DNA of 64,000 bases from Shumkonia mesophila (lineage in GTDB: Bacteria > Pseudomonadota > Alphaproteobacteria > Rhodospirillales > Shumkoniaceae), in contig NZ_JAOTID010000003.1 in the NCBI RefSeq assembly GCF_026163695.1, positions 124,001 to 188,000 of the forward strand, in the 5' to 3' direction. The position numbers and the translations under genes are program-made. Below the pieces are notes generated by a model, which worked only from the letters and a program-made list of their open reading frames with translations, was not told where the DNA came from and ran no database searches. Below are positions 1 through 10,137 of this stretch, one piece after another (positions within the stretch are counted from its first letter, which is position 1; every line of letters starts with the position of its first letter).

Positions 1-152
1 AAGCCCTGGGCCCGCAGCATGGCCGTATGCTCGGCCACCGAGCGGTATTCGGCGTAGGCGATTTCCGGCATGCCCCAGATGCGGTCGCTGAGGTCGGCGA
101 AATGCTTGTGGTGGTCGTCCACTAGTTTCCAGATGGCGTCGGAATTTTGCAT
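1..152 (-). CDS. M20-family amidohydrolase, N-terminal fragment (AbgB-like)
   Basis: Only the first 50 or so codons are inside the window; the gene runs off the left edge. The visible protein starts MQNSDAIWKLVDDHHKHFAD and contains LSDRIWGMPEIAYAEYRS. This matches the N-terminus of M20 aminoacylase/amidohydrolase proteins of the p-aminobenzoyl-glutamate hydrolase subunit B type, where a helix is followed by an 'IW..PE..Y.E..S' segment. The metal-binding and catalytic residues lie outside the window. It is the last visible gene of a co-directional peptide ABC operon, so a cytoplasmic role in hydrolysing an imported N-acyl or peptide-like amide is plausible. The family call is fairly good; the substrate is unknown. 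Confidence 0.6.
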   Translation of the reverse strand, partial: MQNSDAIWKLVDDHHKHFADLSDRIWGMPEIAYAEYRSVAEHTAMLRAQG

Positions 153-203
153 GGAATCCTCATTGGGCTTCGTTGGGCTGAAGGGAAGGGGGTGGGGCCG
201 CCG

Positions 204-1067
204 CTAGAAGTTCACGGCGGCGGGCGCGGTCATCTCGGGCAGCTGGCCTTCGAACCACAGACCAGCGGCGGCGGCGGACATGGCGCAGCCGTCGTGGGCA
301 ATGCCCGGCACCTCGGTCAGGCGCCAGTTGAAGGGCAGGCCGTATTTTTCCGCCGTCTCGCGGCCGCGGGCGAAATAGTTGCGGGCGCGGTGCAGGCGCC
401 CCGGTCCCTGGGCCTGCGCCTCGGGCTGGGAGGGCAGGTTGTCGGCGTTGGCGTTGCAGTCGTCGATGCCGGCCAGGATGTGCAGCGGATAGGCAAAAAG
501 GCGACGCAGCTCGTCCACCCCGAGGCCGAGGCCGCCCAGACCTTCCGGAAAGGCCTTTTCCAGGGTCGGCAGCGAGTACCAGCCCGCATTGGCGGCGATC
601 GCCGCCTTGAACAGGGCGCCGCCGTGCGTCGAAATCATCCGGTGGACGAACTGGCCCCCGGCCGAATGGCCGTAGATGCGCGCCTTGGGCTGCTTCATGA
701 CGCTGACCTGCTGCAAGGCGGCGACGACGCGGCCCGGGATCGCGAAGACCCAGGCGTCGTGGGGCCGAACGCTGCCGTCGGCGTCGAAGACGAGGCCGTT
801 ATTGTAGTCCTCGGTCTCGGGATATTCGGCCCGCGCGAAGGTCGGCGCGACGATCAGAAGGCCGTGCCGGTCGGCCGCCGGAATCCAGAAGTCGCGATAA
901 TCGTCGCCGTTGCGGTTCATGCCATGCTGGACGATCACCACTGCGCAGTCCGGCGTGTGCCCGACCGGACGATAGGTGTTGAGCGTGAGGGGTCGCTCCG
1001 GGTTCAACGGATCGACGAACGGGATGGCGTTGCGGCCGTAATCGGCGAGAAGGCTCTTCAGGGACAT
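204..1067 (-). CDS. alpha/beta hydrolase, esterase/depolymerase-like
   Basis: A 287-residue protein with the alpha/beta-hydrolase layout. An oxyanion-type HG sits in VVIVQHGMNRNG (about residues 43-54), the nucleophile motif is GHSAGG with Ser135, a candidate acid lies in the AGIDD segment, and the candidate base is the His of PGIAHDG near the C-terminus. There is no convincing signal peptide, so it is probably cytoplasmic. The start follows the upstream ATPase stop by 8 bases, which suggests co-transcription with the peptide importer. It may release an ester or amide group from the imported compound before the adjacent M20 enzyme acts. The substrate cannot be told from sequence. Confidence 0.7.
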   Translation of the reverse strand: MSLKSLLADYGRNAIPFVDPLNPERPLTLNTYRPVGHTPDCAVVIVQHGMNRNGDDYRDFWIPAADRHGLLIVAPTFARAEYPETEDYNNGLVFDADGSVRPHDAWVFAIPGRVVAALQQVSVMKQPKARIYGHSAGGQFVHRMISTHGGALFKAAIAANAGWYSLPTLEKAFPEGLGGLGLGVDELRRLFAYPLHILAGIDDCNANADNLPSQPEAQAQGPGRLHRARNYFARGRETAEKYGLPFNWRLTEVPGIAHDGCAMSAAAAGLWFEGQLPEMTAPAAVNF

Positions 1068-1075
1068 GAAATACC

Positions 1076-2091
<1,016 letters not shown>

Positions 2092-2095
<4 letters not shown>

Positions 2096-3075
2096 GGGCG
2101 ATCCCCCTGGGGAATGGGGTGATGACAGCGCCAACTCTGGCCGCCGGGGCCCTCGGTGACGTCGGGCTCCCGTTCGGCGCACAGCGGCCCCGCCCGCTGG
2201 CAGCGCAGGCGGAAGGCGCAGCCCACGGGGCGCGCCGCCAGGCTGGGGGCGGTGCCGTCGATCTGGCGCAGACGGCTGCCGGGCGCGTTCTCGGCGGGAA
2301 TGGAATCCAGCAAACCCTGGGTGTACGGATGACACGGACGATCGAGGACGTCGTCGATGCCGCCGATCTCGACGATGCGGCCCGCATACATCACGGCCAC
2401 GCGGTCGGCCAATTCCGAGACCACGCCCAGATCGTGGGTGATCCAGATCAGCGCCGTGCCGGTTTCCCGGGCCAGGGTCTGCATCTCGGCCAGAATCTGG
2501 CCCTGGATGGTGACATCCAGGGCCGTCGTCGGTTCGTCGGCGATGATCAGGTCGGGTTTGTTGAGCAGCGCCGTGGCGATGGCGACGCGCTGGCGCATCC
2601 CGCCCGAAAACTCGTGCGGATACTGGTCGATGCGGGTTTCCGGAGAGGTGATTCCGACCTGCCGGAGGGCGGCGATGACGCGCTCGCGGGCGGCCGGCAA
2701 CGGCACGTCCGCATGCTCGCGGATCGCCTCCACCATCTGCTCGCTGACGGTGAGCACCGGATTGAGCGCGGCCAGCGAGTCCTGGAAGATCATGGCGATC
2801 TCTTTGCCCCGCAACTGGCGCAGCGCTGGCTCGCCGAGGGTCCGCAAGTTCCGTCCTTTGAAAAGAACCTCGCCCTCGACGACCTCGCCGGGTGGATCGA
2901 TCAAGCCGATCAGGGACAGCCCGGCGACCGATTTGCCCGATCCCGACTCGCCGACCAGCCCCAGCACCTCGCCCGACCGCATGGTGAAGCTGATGCCGTC
3001 GACGGCGGGATAGGCGCCTTCGAGAAAGTGAAAGACGGTCCGCAGGCCGCGCACGTCGAGGAGGGTGTCGCTCAT
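2092..3075 (-). CDS. peptide ABC transporter ATP-binding protein (DppD/OppD type)
   Basis: A 327-residue ATPase with Walker A GESGSGKS (residues 42-49), the SGGMRQR signature typical of DppD/OppD (157 onward) and Walker B LIIADEP (about 176-182). It ends with the oligopeptide-transporter C-terminal cysteines. It overlaps both neighbours by 4 bases (ATGA at each junction), so translation is probably coupled from the permease through both ATPases. It should power the permease pair encoded just upstream. Confidence 0.93.
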
Positions 3076-3989
3076 GATCGCCGCGAGTCCAGCGCTTCGC
3101 GGAGACGGTCCCCGACGAGGTTGAGCGAGAAGATGAGGACGAGCAGGGCGAGCCCCGGAAACAGGCTGATCCAGTATTCGCCGCTCATCAGGAACTCGAA
3201 GCCGCTGGCGACCAACAGACCGAGCGAGGGTTGCGTCACCGGGACCCCGACGCCCAGGAAGGAAAGCGTCGCCTCCAGGGTGATGGCATGGGCGACGTAA
3301 ATGGTGGCGACCACCAGCACGGAACCGATGCTGTTCGGTAAAAGGTGGCGGAACATGATGCGCCAGCTCGGATAGCCCAGGTTTTCCGCCGCCTCGACGT
3401 ATTCCTTACGTCGTTCCACCATAGCCGCGGCGCGCATGATGCGGGCGTAGGTAGCCCATTGGACGACGACGATGGCGATGATCACCTTGTCGACCCCGCG
3501 CCCGATCACCGCCAGCAGCACCAGTGCCACCAGAATGGAGGGGAAGCCCAGGATGAAGTCGACCAGGCGCATCAGCAGGGCGTCGATCCGGCCGCCGAAC
3601 ATGGCGGCGAGCAGGCCCACCGTCACGCCGATGGAAAGCGCCAGGCTGGTTGCCGCCAGCCCGACCAGAAGGCTGATCCGCATGCCATAGAGAATGGCCG
3701 ACACCATGTCGCGCCCCTGGGAATCGGTGCCGAGCCATACGGTCAGGCCGTCGAGGCTCCGCTCGCCCGGCGACAGGCGATTGTCCATGACGCTGAAGGT
3801 GGACAGGTCATAGGGGTTCTGCGGCGCGGCGAACGGCAGCAGCAGACCGGCTGCGAGGATGATGACGAGGGCGATCAGCGCCGTCTTCATGTTGGGCCGG
3901 CGCTTGATGCGCCGCAGGTTGAAGCGGCGCTGCGGGGTTTCCACCAGCGGCGGGACCAGCGTGGGATCGATGGGGCGCGGCCTGGTCAT
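3072..3989 (-). CDS. peptide ABC transporter permease (DppC type)
   Basis: A 305-residue inner-membrane permease. The N-terminal cytoplasmic tail (MTRPRPIDPTLV...) leads into a first membrane segment (LIALVIILAAGLLLPFA), then a periplasmic 'LGTDSQGRDM' loop that is diagnostic of DppC/OppC proteins, then the BPD-transporter core with the EAA-type loop. The frame is open far upstream; the ATG at 3989 is chosen because it overlaps the DppB stop by 4 bases. Partner of the permease at 3986-4963. Confidence 0.92.
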   Translation of the reverse strand: MTRPRPIDPTLVPPLVETPQRRFNLRRIKRRPNMKTALIALVIILAAGLLLPFAAPQNPYDLSTFSVMDNRLSPGERSLDGLTVWLGTDSQGRDMVSAILYGMRISLLVGLAATSLALSIGVTVGLLAAMFGGRIDALLMRLVDFILGFPSILVALVLLAVIGRGVDKVIIAIVVVQWATYARIMRAAAMVERRKEYVEAAENLGYPSWRIMFRHLLPNSIGSVLVVATIYVAHAITLEATLSFLGVGVPVTQPSLGLLVASGFEFLMSGEYWISLFPGLALLVLIFSLNLVGDRLREALDSRRS

Positions 3990-4963
3990 GACGCGCGGTC
4001 CATCAGCTTCACGCGCGGGTCCAGCGCCGCGTAGATAAGATCGACGATCAGGTTGATCAGGACGAACAGGAAGGTGATCAGCATGACGTAGGAAACCACG
4101 ACCGGCCGGTCTAGCCGATAGATGCTGGTGATCAAAAGCTTGCCCATGCCGGGCCAGGCGAAGACGGTTTCGGTGATGGTGGAAAAGGCGATCAGCGCGC
4201 CGAACTCGATGCCGAGCACCGTAATCACCGGGATGAGGATGTTGCGCAGGATGTGCCGGCGCACGATGCGTTGCGGCCGCACTCCCTTGGCGCGGGCGAA
4301 TTTGACATAGTCCTGGGTGCGCGCCTCGGCGGCGCCGGAGGCCGTGAGGCGGGTCATCAGCGCCGTGTTGGGGATGGCGAGGTTGAGCACCGGCATGACG
4401 AGATGGCGAACGCCGTCCCAGGTCAGGAAGCTGACCGGAATGCCGAGGAGGTCGACCGTCTCGCCCCGCCCCGAGGTGGGAAGCCAATGCAGCCACACCG
4501 AGAGCAGCAGGATCAGCATCATCCCCTTCCAGAAATTGGGGATGGAATAGCCGAGAATGGACCCGGTCATGATGACGCGAGAAAGCGAGGCGTCGCTGTT
4601 CAGCCCGACGTACAGGCCGAGCGGAATGCCGACCAGGCTGGCGATGAGAAGGGCGAAGAACACCAGCTCGAAGGTGGCCGGCATGCGCTCGATGATGATC
4701 TGGAGGGCCGGCTCGCCATGCACGAACGATATGCCGAGATCGCCCTGCATGGCGTTGCCGAGAAACGTCAGGTATTGCATCCAGACCGGGCGATCAAGGC
4801 CCAGCGCCCGAACCATCATCTCCCGCTCGTGCTGGGTGGCTTCCGGGTTGATCAAGAGCTCGACCGGGTCGCCGACCGCAAAGACCGCCAGAAAGACGAC
4901 AAGCGAAACGGCCAACAGGACGGCCGTGCTTTGAAGCAGCCTCTGGAGGATGAAAGTCCCCAC
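3986..4963 (-). CDS. peptide ABC transporter permease (DppB type)
   Basis: A 325-residue permease starting at GTG (MGTFILQRLLQS). It has the standard DppB start ('F.L.RLL....LL..S..VF'), several hydrophobic segments, and the EAA-type cytoplasmic loop around TQDYVKFARAKGV. It would form the transmembrane pore with the DppC-type partner. It lies 84 bases downstream of the binding-protein gene, and that gap contains a strong hairpin. Confidence 0.92.
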   Translation of the reverse strand: MGTFILQRLLQSTAVLLAVSLVVFLAVFAVGDPVELLINPEATQHEREMMVRALGLDRPVWMQYLTFLGNAMQGDLGISFVHGEPALQIIIERMPATFELVFFALLIASLVGIPLGLYVGLNSDASLSRVIMTGSILGYSIPNFWKGMMLILLLSVWLHWLPTSGRGETVDLLGIPVSFLTWDGVRHLVMPVLNLAIPNTALMTRLTASGAAEARTQDYVKFARAKGVRPQRIVRRHILRNILIPVITVLGIEFGALIAFSTITETVFAWPGMGKLLITSIYRLDRPVVVSYVMLITFLFVLINLIVDLIYAALDPRVKLMDRAS

Positions 4964-4992
4964 GTACGCGTCCCTGGGCTGGGGTTGAGGGG

Positions 4993-5017
4993 GCGGGCGG
5001 CCTTCCGGGCCGCCCGC
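4993..5017 (-). terminator. intercistronic GC hairpin after the binding-protein gene
   Basis: Perfect 10-bp arms GCGGGCGGCC (4993-5002) and GGCCGCCCGC (5008-5017) with a 5-base loop, in the gap between the binding-protein gene and its permease. There is no T-tract, so partial termination or protection of the upstream mRNA end is more likely than full termination. Confidence 0.6.
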
Positions 5018-5047
5018 TTCCCGTGGACGATCGGCCGCCGGGCCGGA

Positions 5048-6664
5048 TTATTTAACCGCCTTGGCCAGCGCCGGAAGTGTGTACTGGTCCATGCGGCCTT
5101 CGAATTGGATGCCCTTGCGGAACGCCCAGATCGTGCTTTCGAAGTGAATCGGGATGTCCGGCAGCTTCTTCAAGGCGAGCTTGCCGGCTTCCCGCAACAG
5201 CTCGGCGCGTTTCGTCTCGTCGACGGTGGCGATCGCCTTGAGGATCACCGCGTCGAAGGCCGGATCGGACCAGCCGCCGTAGTTGGAGCGGCCGACGCCG
5301 CGGTCCTTGTCGAGGGTGGCGACGAATTGCTGCAGGAACGAGGAGGCGCCCCCGGTGGTCGAGCCCCAGCCGCCCATGGACAGGGCAAATTCGCTCTTGC
5401 TGCGGCGGGTGAAGAAGATGGAGGCCGTCATGGCATCCACGTCCGCCTGGATGCCGACGCGGCTCAGGTATTGGGCGATGGCCTGGGCGACCTGGGAGTC
5501 GTTGATGTAGCGGTCGTTGGTGGCCGCGAACGTCACCTTGAAACCGTTCGGATATCCGGCCTCGGCCAGCAGCTTCTTCGCCCCCTCCGGATCATAGACC
5601 AGCGGTTCCGGATTGGGTTGGGCGCCGAACATCGTTTCCGGCACGAACTGGCTGGCGGGCGCGGCGGCTCCGTCCATGATGCGCTTGACGATGGTGTCGC
5701 GGTCGATCGCCATCGAGATGGCCCGGCGCACGCGCTCGTCCTTGAAGGGGTTGGTTCCGTTCTGGGTGACGACAGATGGGCTCTGGTCCTTGGAGACGTT
5801 CATCTGCAGGAAGATCACGCGGTTCGACGGGCGGATCGTCACCCCGAACCTGGGATCGCCCTCCAGTTGCCTGACGTCGCGGGCCGCCGGGTTTTCGATG
5901 AGGTCGTAGTTGCCAGCCAGCAGGCCGGCCAGGCGCGGGCCGGCGTTGGGAATCGGCAGCAGGGTCACCTTCTCCCAGGCCGGCTTTTCGCCCCAATAGT
6001 TTTCATTGCGGGCCAGTTCGACGCCAGCCCCCTTGGTGTACTTGGTCAGCTTGAAGGGGCCGGTGCCGATGGCGTCCTCGCCGCTGTTGAACCGCGCCAG
6101 GGTCGGCCACTCGCCGGTGACGCCGCAGCCCTTCGCAAGGTCGAAGGCGATCTCACCATGCTTGACGATGCCGGCGCTCAGGATGGCCATCTCGGCCATC
6201 CTTTCGGGCATCAACGGTTCCGGCACCTTGGTGGTGATCCTGACGGTGTGGTCGTCGGGCGTTTCGATCTTGGCGAAGTTGGTGACGGGATTGCCGAAAT
6301 AGTCGGAGATGGCCTGCGGGTTGTTCCTGACCCGGCAGAAGGTGAAGATGACGTCCTTGGCTGTGAACGGCGCTCCATTGGAGAACTTGACGCCCTTGCG
6401 CAGGTTGAAGGTCCAGACGTTGTCGCCCTCGACCGACCAGGACGTCGCCAGGTCGGGGACGGTCTGCTGGTTCGCGTCCGTCGTCACCAGCGCGCCGTAC
6501 AGGCTGCGCGCCAGGCCGTTGTTGGGGGTGAAGCTGTGGTAGTGCGGGTCGGTCGACGTCGGTTCGGAAGCAAGGCCGACGGTCAACGTCGCCGCCGATG
6601 CGCCGACCGGCAGCAGGATCGGCAAAGTCAGGAAGCTTAGGATATGCAGGAAGTTGGTTCTCAC
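5048..6664 (-). CDS. peptide-type ABC transporter substrate-binding protein (SBP family 5)
   Basis: A 538-residue periplasmic binding protein starting at GTG, with AGGAGG about 8 bases upstream on the minus strand. It has an N-terminal signal peptide (MRTNFLHILSFLTLPILLPV, cleavage after SAA). The mature protein has the family-5 pattern 'L.VGL..EP.S.DPH', 'LATSW...D..TW.F.LRKGVKFSNG.PFTA.DV' and 'DERVRRAISMAIDR'. It leads the five-gene importer. The presence of hydrolases at the operon end suggests an acylated or amide-linked ligand rather than generic peptides; that is inference. Confidence 0.93.
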   Translation of the reverse strand: MRTNFLHILSFLTLPILLPVGASAATLTVGLASEPTSTDPHYHSFTPNNGLARSLYGALVTTDANQQTVPDLATSWSVEGDNVWTFNLRKGVKFSNGAPFTAKDVIFTFCRVRNNPQAISDYFGNPVTNFAKIETPDDHTVRITTKVPEPLMPERMAEMAILSAGIVKHGEIAFDLAKGCGVTGEWPTLARFNSGEDAIGTGPFKLTKYTKGAGVELARNENYWGEKPAWEKVTLLPIPNAGPRLAGLLAGNYDLIENPAARDVRQLEGDPRFGVTIRPSNRVIFLQMNVSKDQSPSVVTQNGTNPFKDERVRRAISMAIDRDTIVKRIMDGAAAPASQFVPETMFGAQPNPEPLVYDPEGAKKLLAEAGYPNGFKVTFAATNDRYINDSQVAQAIAQYLSRVGIQADVDAMTASIFFTRRSKSEFALSMGGWGSTTGGASSFLQQFVATLDKDRGVGRSNYGGWSDPAFDAVILKAIATVDETKRAELLREAGKLALKKLPDIPIHFESTIWAFRKGIQFEGRMDQYTLPALAKAVK

Positions 6665-6731
6665 GGGTGGGGCCTCCTCTCCTGGAATGGGTGCTTATCG
6701 GAAGCGGCGGGCTCTCCGGCCTTATGCCGAC

Positions 6732-6787
6732 TTGAAACACGCGGGCGAATATGAAACAAAAGTTCCATAGAAATGAAAACCATGGAA
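6732..6787. promoter_or_regulatory. repeat cluster between divergent importer and RpiR gene (candidate operator)
   Basis: Three direct copies of a TGAAA(A)C-type element start at 6732 (TTGAAAC), 6751 (ATGAAAC) and 6773 (ATGAAAAC), spaced 19 and 22 bases, about two helical turns each. An inverted repeat TTCCAT (6763-6768) / ATGGAA (6782-6787) overlaps them. The position between the importer and its divergent RpiR-family regulator suits an operator. It also argues against a start codon as early as 6751 for the regulator. Confidence 0.45.
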
Positions 6788-6825
6788 ATCAATCGTCGTC
6801 AATGGCCGGCACCCCCCTCAGAGCG

Positions 6826-7740
6826 ATGTATTATTCCGATACGGCTAACCGCATCGCACATGCCTATGCTTTGCTCAGCAAATCGCACAAAAAGATTGCA
6901 GACTTCATCCTGGGGGCGCCCGCCGAAGCGGCGATGATGACCATCGACGAACTGGCGAAGGCTTGCCTCGTCTCCAATGCGACGGCGAATCGATTCGCCA
7001 AGGCCATCGGCTTCGACGGCTTCGCCGAGTTCAGGGCCCGCCAGATCGAGGCCATCAAGCAGACGCTGGCGCCGGTGGAAAAGCTGAAGGCCGGACGGGA
7101 CGGGTCGGCCAGCAGCTTCGATATCATTTCGGACAGCATCCGACACGACCTGGAGAACCTCGAGAAGACGCGGGAAACGCTGGCGCCGGAAAGCTGCGGA
7201 AAGGCCGTGGACCTGATTCTTGCGGCGGAACGCATCTTCATTTTCGGATCGGGGATCAGCTATTACATCGCCGGCATCCTGACGCACGGGCTGGAACCCT
7301 TCTGTCGCGGCAACGTGTCGATGATGGGCATGACCGGCGGCGTCAACTCAGCCCTGCGCAGGCTGGTCCATGCGGGGGAGCGGGATCTGGCGATCTTCAT
7401 TTCCTTCCCCCGCTACGCGCCCGATACCCTGGAACTGAGCGAAGCGGCGAAACGCCAGGGAGCGCGTATTCTCTGTATCACCGATCGCCCGACCTCGCCA
7501 TTGGCCCGCTATGCGGACGTGGCGCTTTACGTGCAGGCCGAGCGGCGCCTGCTTCCCAACTCGGCGACCGCGGCTTTCGCGCTGGCGGATGGCCTGGCGG
7601 CGGCGGTGGCCAATCGCCGCCGGGAAGGCATCGATATCCAGATGCGGCTCGCGGCCCGCTACCTGCCCGGACTGGCCGAGGGCCCGAGTGGTGACGCGGA
7701 GCGTGGCAGCAAGAAGGGGCGCAAACCCGGCGAGCCGTGA
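6826..7740 (+). CDS. RpiR-family transcriptional regulator (HTH_6 + SIS)
   Basis: A cytoplasmic regulator of about 304 residues. The N-terminal winged-helix HTH_6 domain reads 'LSKSHKKIADFILGAP' and 'TIDELAKACLVSNATANRFA'. The SIS domain spans roughly the last 190 residues ('ILAAERIFIFGSGISYYIAG', 'FISFPRYAPDTLELSEAAKRQGA'). SIS domains usually sense sugar phosphates or similar small molecules. I chose the ATG at 6826 because the family normally begins close to the HTH; ATGs at 6751 and 6802 are in frame, but 6751 sits inside the putative operator. It is divergent from, and probably controls, the minus-strand peptide-type importer. Confidence 0.85.
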   Translation: MYYSDTANRIAHAYALLSKSHKKIADFILGAPAEAAMMTIDELAKACLVSNATANRFAKAIGFDGFAEFRARQIEAIKQTLAPVEKLKAGRDGSASSFDIISDSIRHDLENLEKTRETLAPESCGKAVDLILAAERIFIFGSGISYYIAGILTHGLEPFCRGNVSMMGMTGGVNSALRRLVHAGERDLAIFISFPRYAPDTLELSEAAKRQGARILCITDRPTSPLARYADVALYVQAERRLLPNSATAAFALADGLAAAVANRRREGIDIQMRLAARYLPGLAEGPSGDAERGSKKGRKPGEP

Positions 7741-7928
7741 CGGCGGCCGAGGGGGACTGTCCGTCTGCCACGATGCTTTTGCCGCCGGTGTCTTGAACAT
7801 CTAGGTCAGGGCGCGGTTGGCACAATCCATCCAAACCCCGCCCCAAGGGGCCCACTCCAATCCGAGGCCAGTGTTGGACGCCGATTGACAGCCAGGTGAC
7901 GAAGCTGCCCGGAATCCGCTGAGCGCGC

Positions 7929-8582
7929 CTATCGCGAGCGGATGCCGTTGATGAAAACGTGGATGCACCGGCGGATGTAGGTTTTTCGCTTATCCCCGCC
8001 GGGCCATTCGAGTTCGCCCCTCGTCTTGTCCACGACGGCGCCGAAAATCATGTCCATCAGCATCCTGGCGGCGCTGTCGACGTCATCGATCTCAATCCTT
8101 CCTAGCGTGCGCTGGTGCGCGAACCAATCGGCCAGCAAGGCGAGTGACATCTCCGGGCCGCGCTGGCGGACGAGCGTGTCTATCTCAGGGAATTGCGCGG
8201 ATTCCATCAGCGCAAAACGCAGGAAGGCCACCCGTTCGCGATCCGCCTCGGCGTCGATGTCGATCATGAAGATCGCTTCCAGCGCATCGGTGAGCGGCAG
8301 ATCGTCATAGTAGCCAGGCAGATCGAGCATGCTCTGGCGATGTGCATCGACGACCGCCGCAAGAAGATCCTCTTTGCTCGAGAACAAACGGTAGAGCGTC
8401 CGCTTGGAGATCTTGCAGCGTGCCGCGACCTTGTCCGTCGTGGTGCGGGCATAACCCTCCTCGATGAACATCTCTCGCGCCTGGAGGACAACGGCGTCGC
8501 GCTGGACGTCGTCCGGTACGACCTTCGGCCGACCGCGAAGTCTTGGCGGGGTGATCTCCCGTCGATTCCGTTCCCTATTCAA
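7929..8582 (-). CDS. TetR/AcrR-family transcriptional regulator
   Basis: A 217-residue repressor. The start is TTG at 8582 (AAAGGACGG upstream on the minus strand); no ATG or GTG lies early enough to keep the DNA-binding domain. The HTH covers about residues 30-75 ('FIEEGYARTTTDKVAARCKI', 'KRTLYRLFSSKEDLLAAVV'). The C-terminal half is a TetR ligand domain of the AcrR C-terminal type. It is divergent from the efflux operon, and operator-like repeats lie in the shared intergenic region, so it most likely represses that operon and itself until a pump substrate binds. Confidence 0.88.
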   Translation of the reverse strand: MNRERNRREITPPRLRGRPKVVPDDVQRDAVVLQAREMFIEEGYARTTTDKVAARCKISKRTLYRLFSSKEDLLAAVVDAHRQSMLDLPGYYDDLPLTDALEAIFMIDIDAEADRERVAFLRFALMESAQFPEIDTLVRQRGPEMSLALLADWFAHQRTLGRIEIDDVDSAARMLMDMIFGAVVDKTRGELEWPGGDKRKTYIRRCIHVFINGIRSR

Positions 8583-8627
8583 CAGTCCGTCCTTTCCCGC
8601 GTTCGGCCCGGCACTGGTCCCCGGTCG

Positions 8628-8664
8628 AACCGTTCGGTTACAAAAAGAAACATTCCGTTACAAA
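8628..8664. promoter_or_regulatory. candidate TetR operator: inverted repeat plus 20-bp-spaced direct repeat
   Basis: An inverted repeat AACCG-TT-CGGTT occupies 8628-8639. From it, the 12-base element TTCGGTTACAAA (8633-8644) recurs as TTCCGTTACAAA (8653-8664), 11 of 12 identical and exactly 20 bases apart. It lies 46 bases upstream of the TetR start and about 75 bases before the efflux promoter candidate. Two in-phase sites fit cooperative binding by TetR dimers. Confidence 0.55.
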
Positions 8665-8740
8665 GAAATGTCCCCGCGGACATCCGCCAGCAACAATCCG
8701 GGCGTTAGCTGGCGCCGCCTCACTTTTTCTCATATCGCGA

Positions 8741-8767
8741 TTGACATCGAAGACGCAATCATAATAT
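8741..8767 (+). promoter_or_regulatory. sigma70-like promoter candidate for the efflux operon
   Basis: A perfect -35 TTGACA at 8741-8746 is followed 15 bases later by TAATAT (8762-8767), in an AT-rich patch of otherwise GC-rich DNA. It lies 79 bases before the ATG chosen for the adaptor gene. The spacer is a little short, so the exact -10 is uncertain. Confidence 0.5.
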
Positions 8768-8845
8768 GGGTACGAACAAGTTTCCTAAATATGGATACCG
8801 ATTGTGCAATCAAATCCCTTCCCCCGTCTCCCTGGCACCGGTTGG

Positions 8846-10129
8846 ATGAAACGGTCACTACCGGCCGGTGTCGTTCGGCGTCGCCTGCGTGGTTCGATGT
8901 TCCTTGCCTTGATCATGCTGCTCATGCCAGGAGGCTGCTTCGATCAAGCCGAAAATCAAGCCGCTTCATCGCTTGTGGCGAGTCGTCCCGAGGTCGGCGT
9001 CGTCACGCTTCGTCCCCAGTCGGTCGCGATCACGGCGGAATTGCCGGGGCGCACGGCGGCCTCTCTTGTCGCCGAAGTGCGCCCTCAGGTAAACGGCATC
9101 ATCCAGCGGCGTCTGTTTAAAGAGGGCACCGAGGTTGCCGCCGGCGAGGCACTCTATCAGATCGATCCGGCGAGCTATCAGGCCGCCTACGACAGCGCGG
9201 TTGCAACGCTTCAGAAGGCCTCGGCCTCGGTGCCGAGCGCGCAGGCCAAGGTCGAGCGCTATCAGGGGCTTATCAAGAAGGATGCCGTCAGCAGGCAGGA
9301 TCTCGACGACGCGATGGCGACCCTGGCCCAGGCCAAGGCCGACGTGGCCTCCGCGCAAGCGAGCGTTGCAGCCGCCCGGATCGATCTCGCCTATACGAAG
9401 ATCACGGCCCCGATAGCCGGCCGGGTCGGCAAGTCCTCGCTGACGCAAGGCGCATTGGTGACGGCAAATCAGGAAACCGCACTGACCACCATTCGCAAGC
9501 AGGACCCGATCAACGTCGACGTGACGCAATCGAGCACCAACCTCCTCAACCTTCTTCAGGCCGTGAACGAGGGCCGGCTGAAGCTCGGTGGATCGAACAT
9601 CAGCGTGAAGCTGAAACTCGAAAACGGCACGATCTATCCGTACGAGGGTAAGCTGGAGTTTGCAGAAGCCAATGTCGACGAAGCCACCGGCACCTTCACG
9701 CTACGGGCTGAATTTCCCAATCCCGAGCGGCTGCTTCTGCCCGGCGTGTACGTGCGGGCGATCGTCGAGGAAGGCATTGCCGAGAACAGCTTTCTCGTGC
9801 CCCAGCGGGCCGTCAGTCGCAACACCAAGGGTGAGGCCACGGCCATGTTCGTCAACCGGGAGGGTAAGGTCGAGGAGCGCGTGCTTTCCATCCAAAACAG
9901 TGTCGGCAACAACTGGTTGGTCGATTCCGGCGTCGACGACGGCGACCGGGTCATCGTCGAAGGAGTGCAGTTTGTTCGCATCGGCCAGGAGGCGACGCCT
10001 ATCGAGGTGACCATCGACGAGACGACGGGCGAGGTTCGGGAACGCAAGACGGGGGCGCTTTCCGACGGCAAGGCGGTCGCTGTCGCCAATCGCGAACCGG
10101 CCACGACGGCCGATACCGGCAGGAACTGA
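8846..10129 (+). CDS. RND efflux periplasmic adaptor (MexA/AcrA family)
   Basis: A 427-residue membrane-fusion protein. The start at 8846 gives a basic N-terminus (MKRSL...RRRLRG), a hydrophobic core and PGGC at Cys31, a plausible though not textbook lipobox; a GTG at 8804 would add 14 residues. The family pattern is clear: '[20 protein letters not shown]' with '[20 protein letters not shown]' (barrel-sandwich hybrid), a long alpha-hairpin with '[16 protein letters not shown]', then '[19 protein letters not shown]'. It should bridge the pump at 10138 and the outer-membrane channel at 13332. First gene of the efflux operon. Confidence 0.93.
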   Translation: MKRSLPAGVVRRRLRGSMFLALIMLLMPGGCFDQAENQAASSLVASRPEVGVVTLRPQSVAITAELPGRTAASLVAEVRPQVNGIIQRRLFKEGTEVAAGEALYQIDPASYQAAYDSAVATLQKASASVPSAQAKVERYQGLIKKDAVSRQDLDDAMATLAQAKADVASAQASVAAARIDLAYTKITAPIAGRVGKSSLTQGALVTANQETALTTIRKQDPINVDVTQSSTNLLNLLQAVNEGRLKLGGSNISVKLKLENGTIYPYEGKLEFAEANVDEATGTFTLRAEFPNPERLLLPGVYVRAIVEEGIAENSFLVPQRAVSRNTKGEATAMFVNREGKVEERVLSIQNSVGNNWLVDSGVDDGDRVIVEGVQFVRIGQEATPIEVTIDETTGEVRERKTGALSDGKAVAVANREPATTADTGRN

Positions 10130-10137
10130 GGCGAACG

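Noticed and set aside
4253-6640. Long plus-strand open frame (about 795 codons)
   Set aside because: Antisense to the DppB-type permease and binding-protein genes; composition is that of a shadow frame and no domain is visible.
7741-7928. Possible terminator or small gene between the RpiR and TetR genes
   Set aside because: Only a short GCCCC-AA-GGGGC hairpin without T-tract is present and no credible reading frame; left unannotated.
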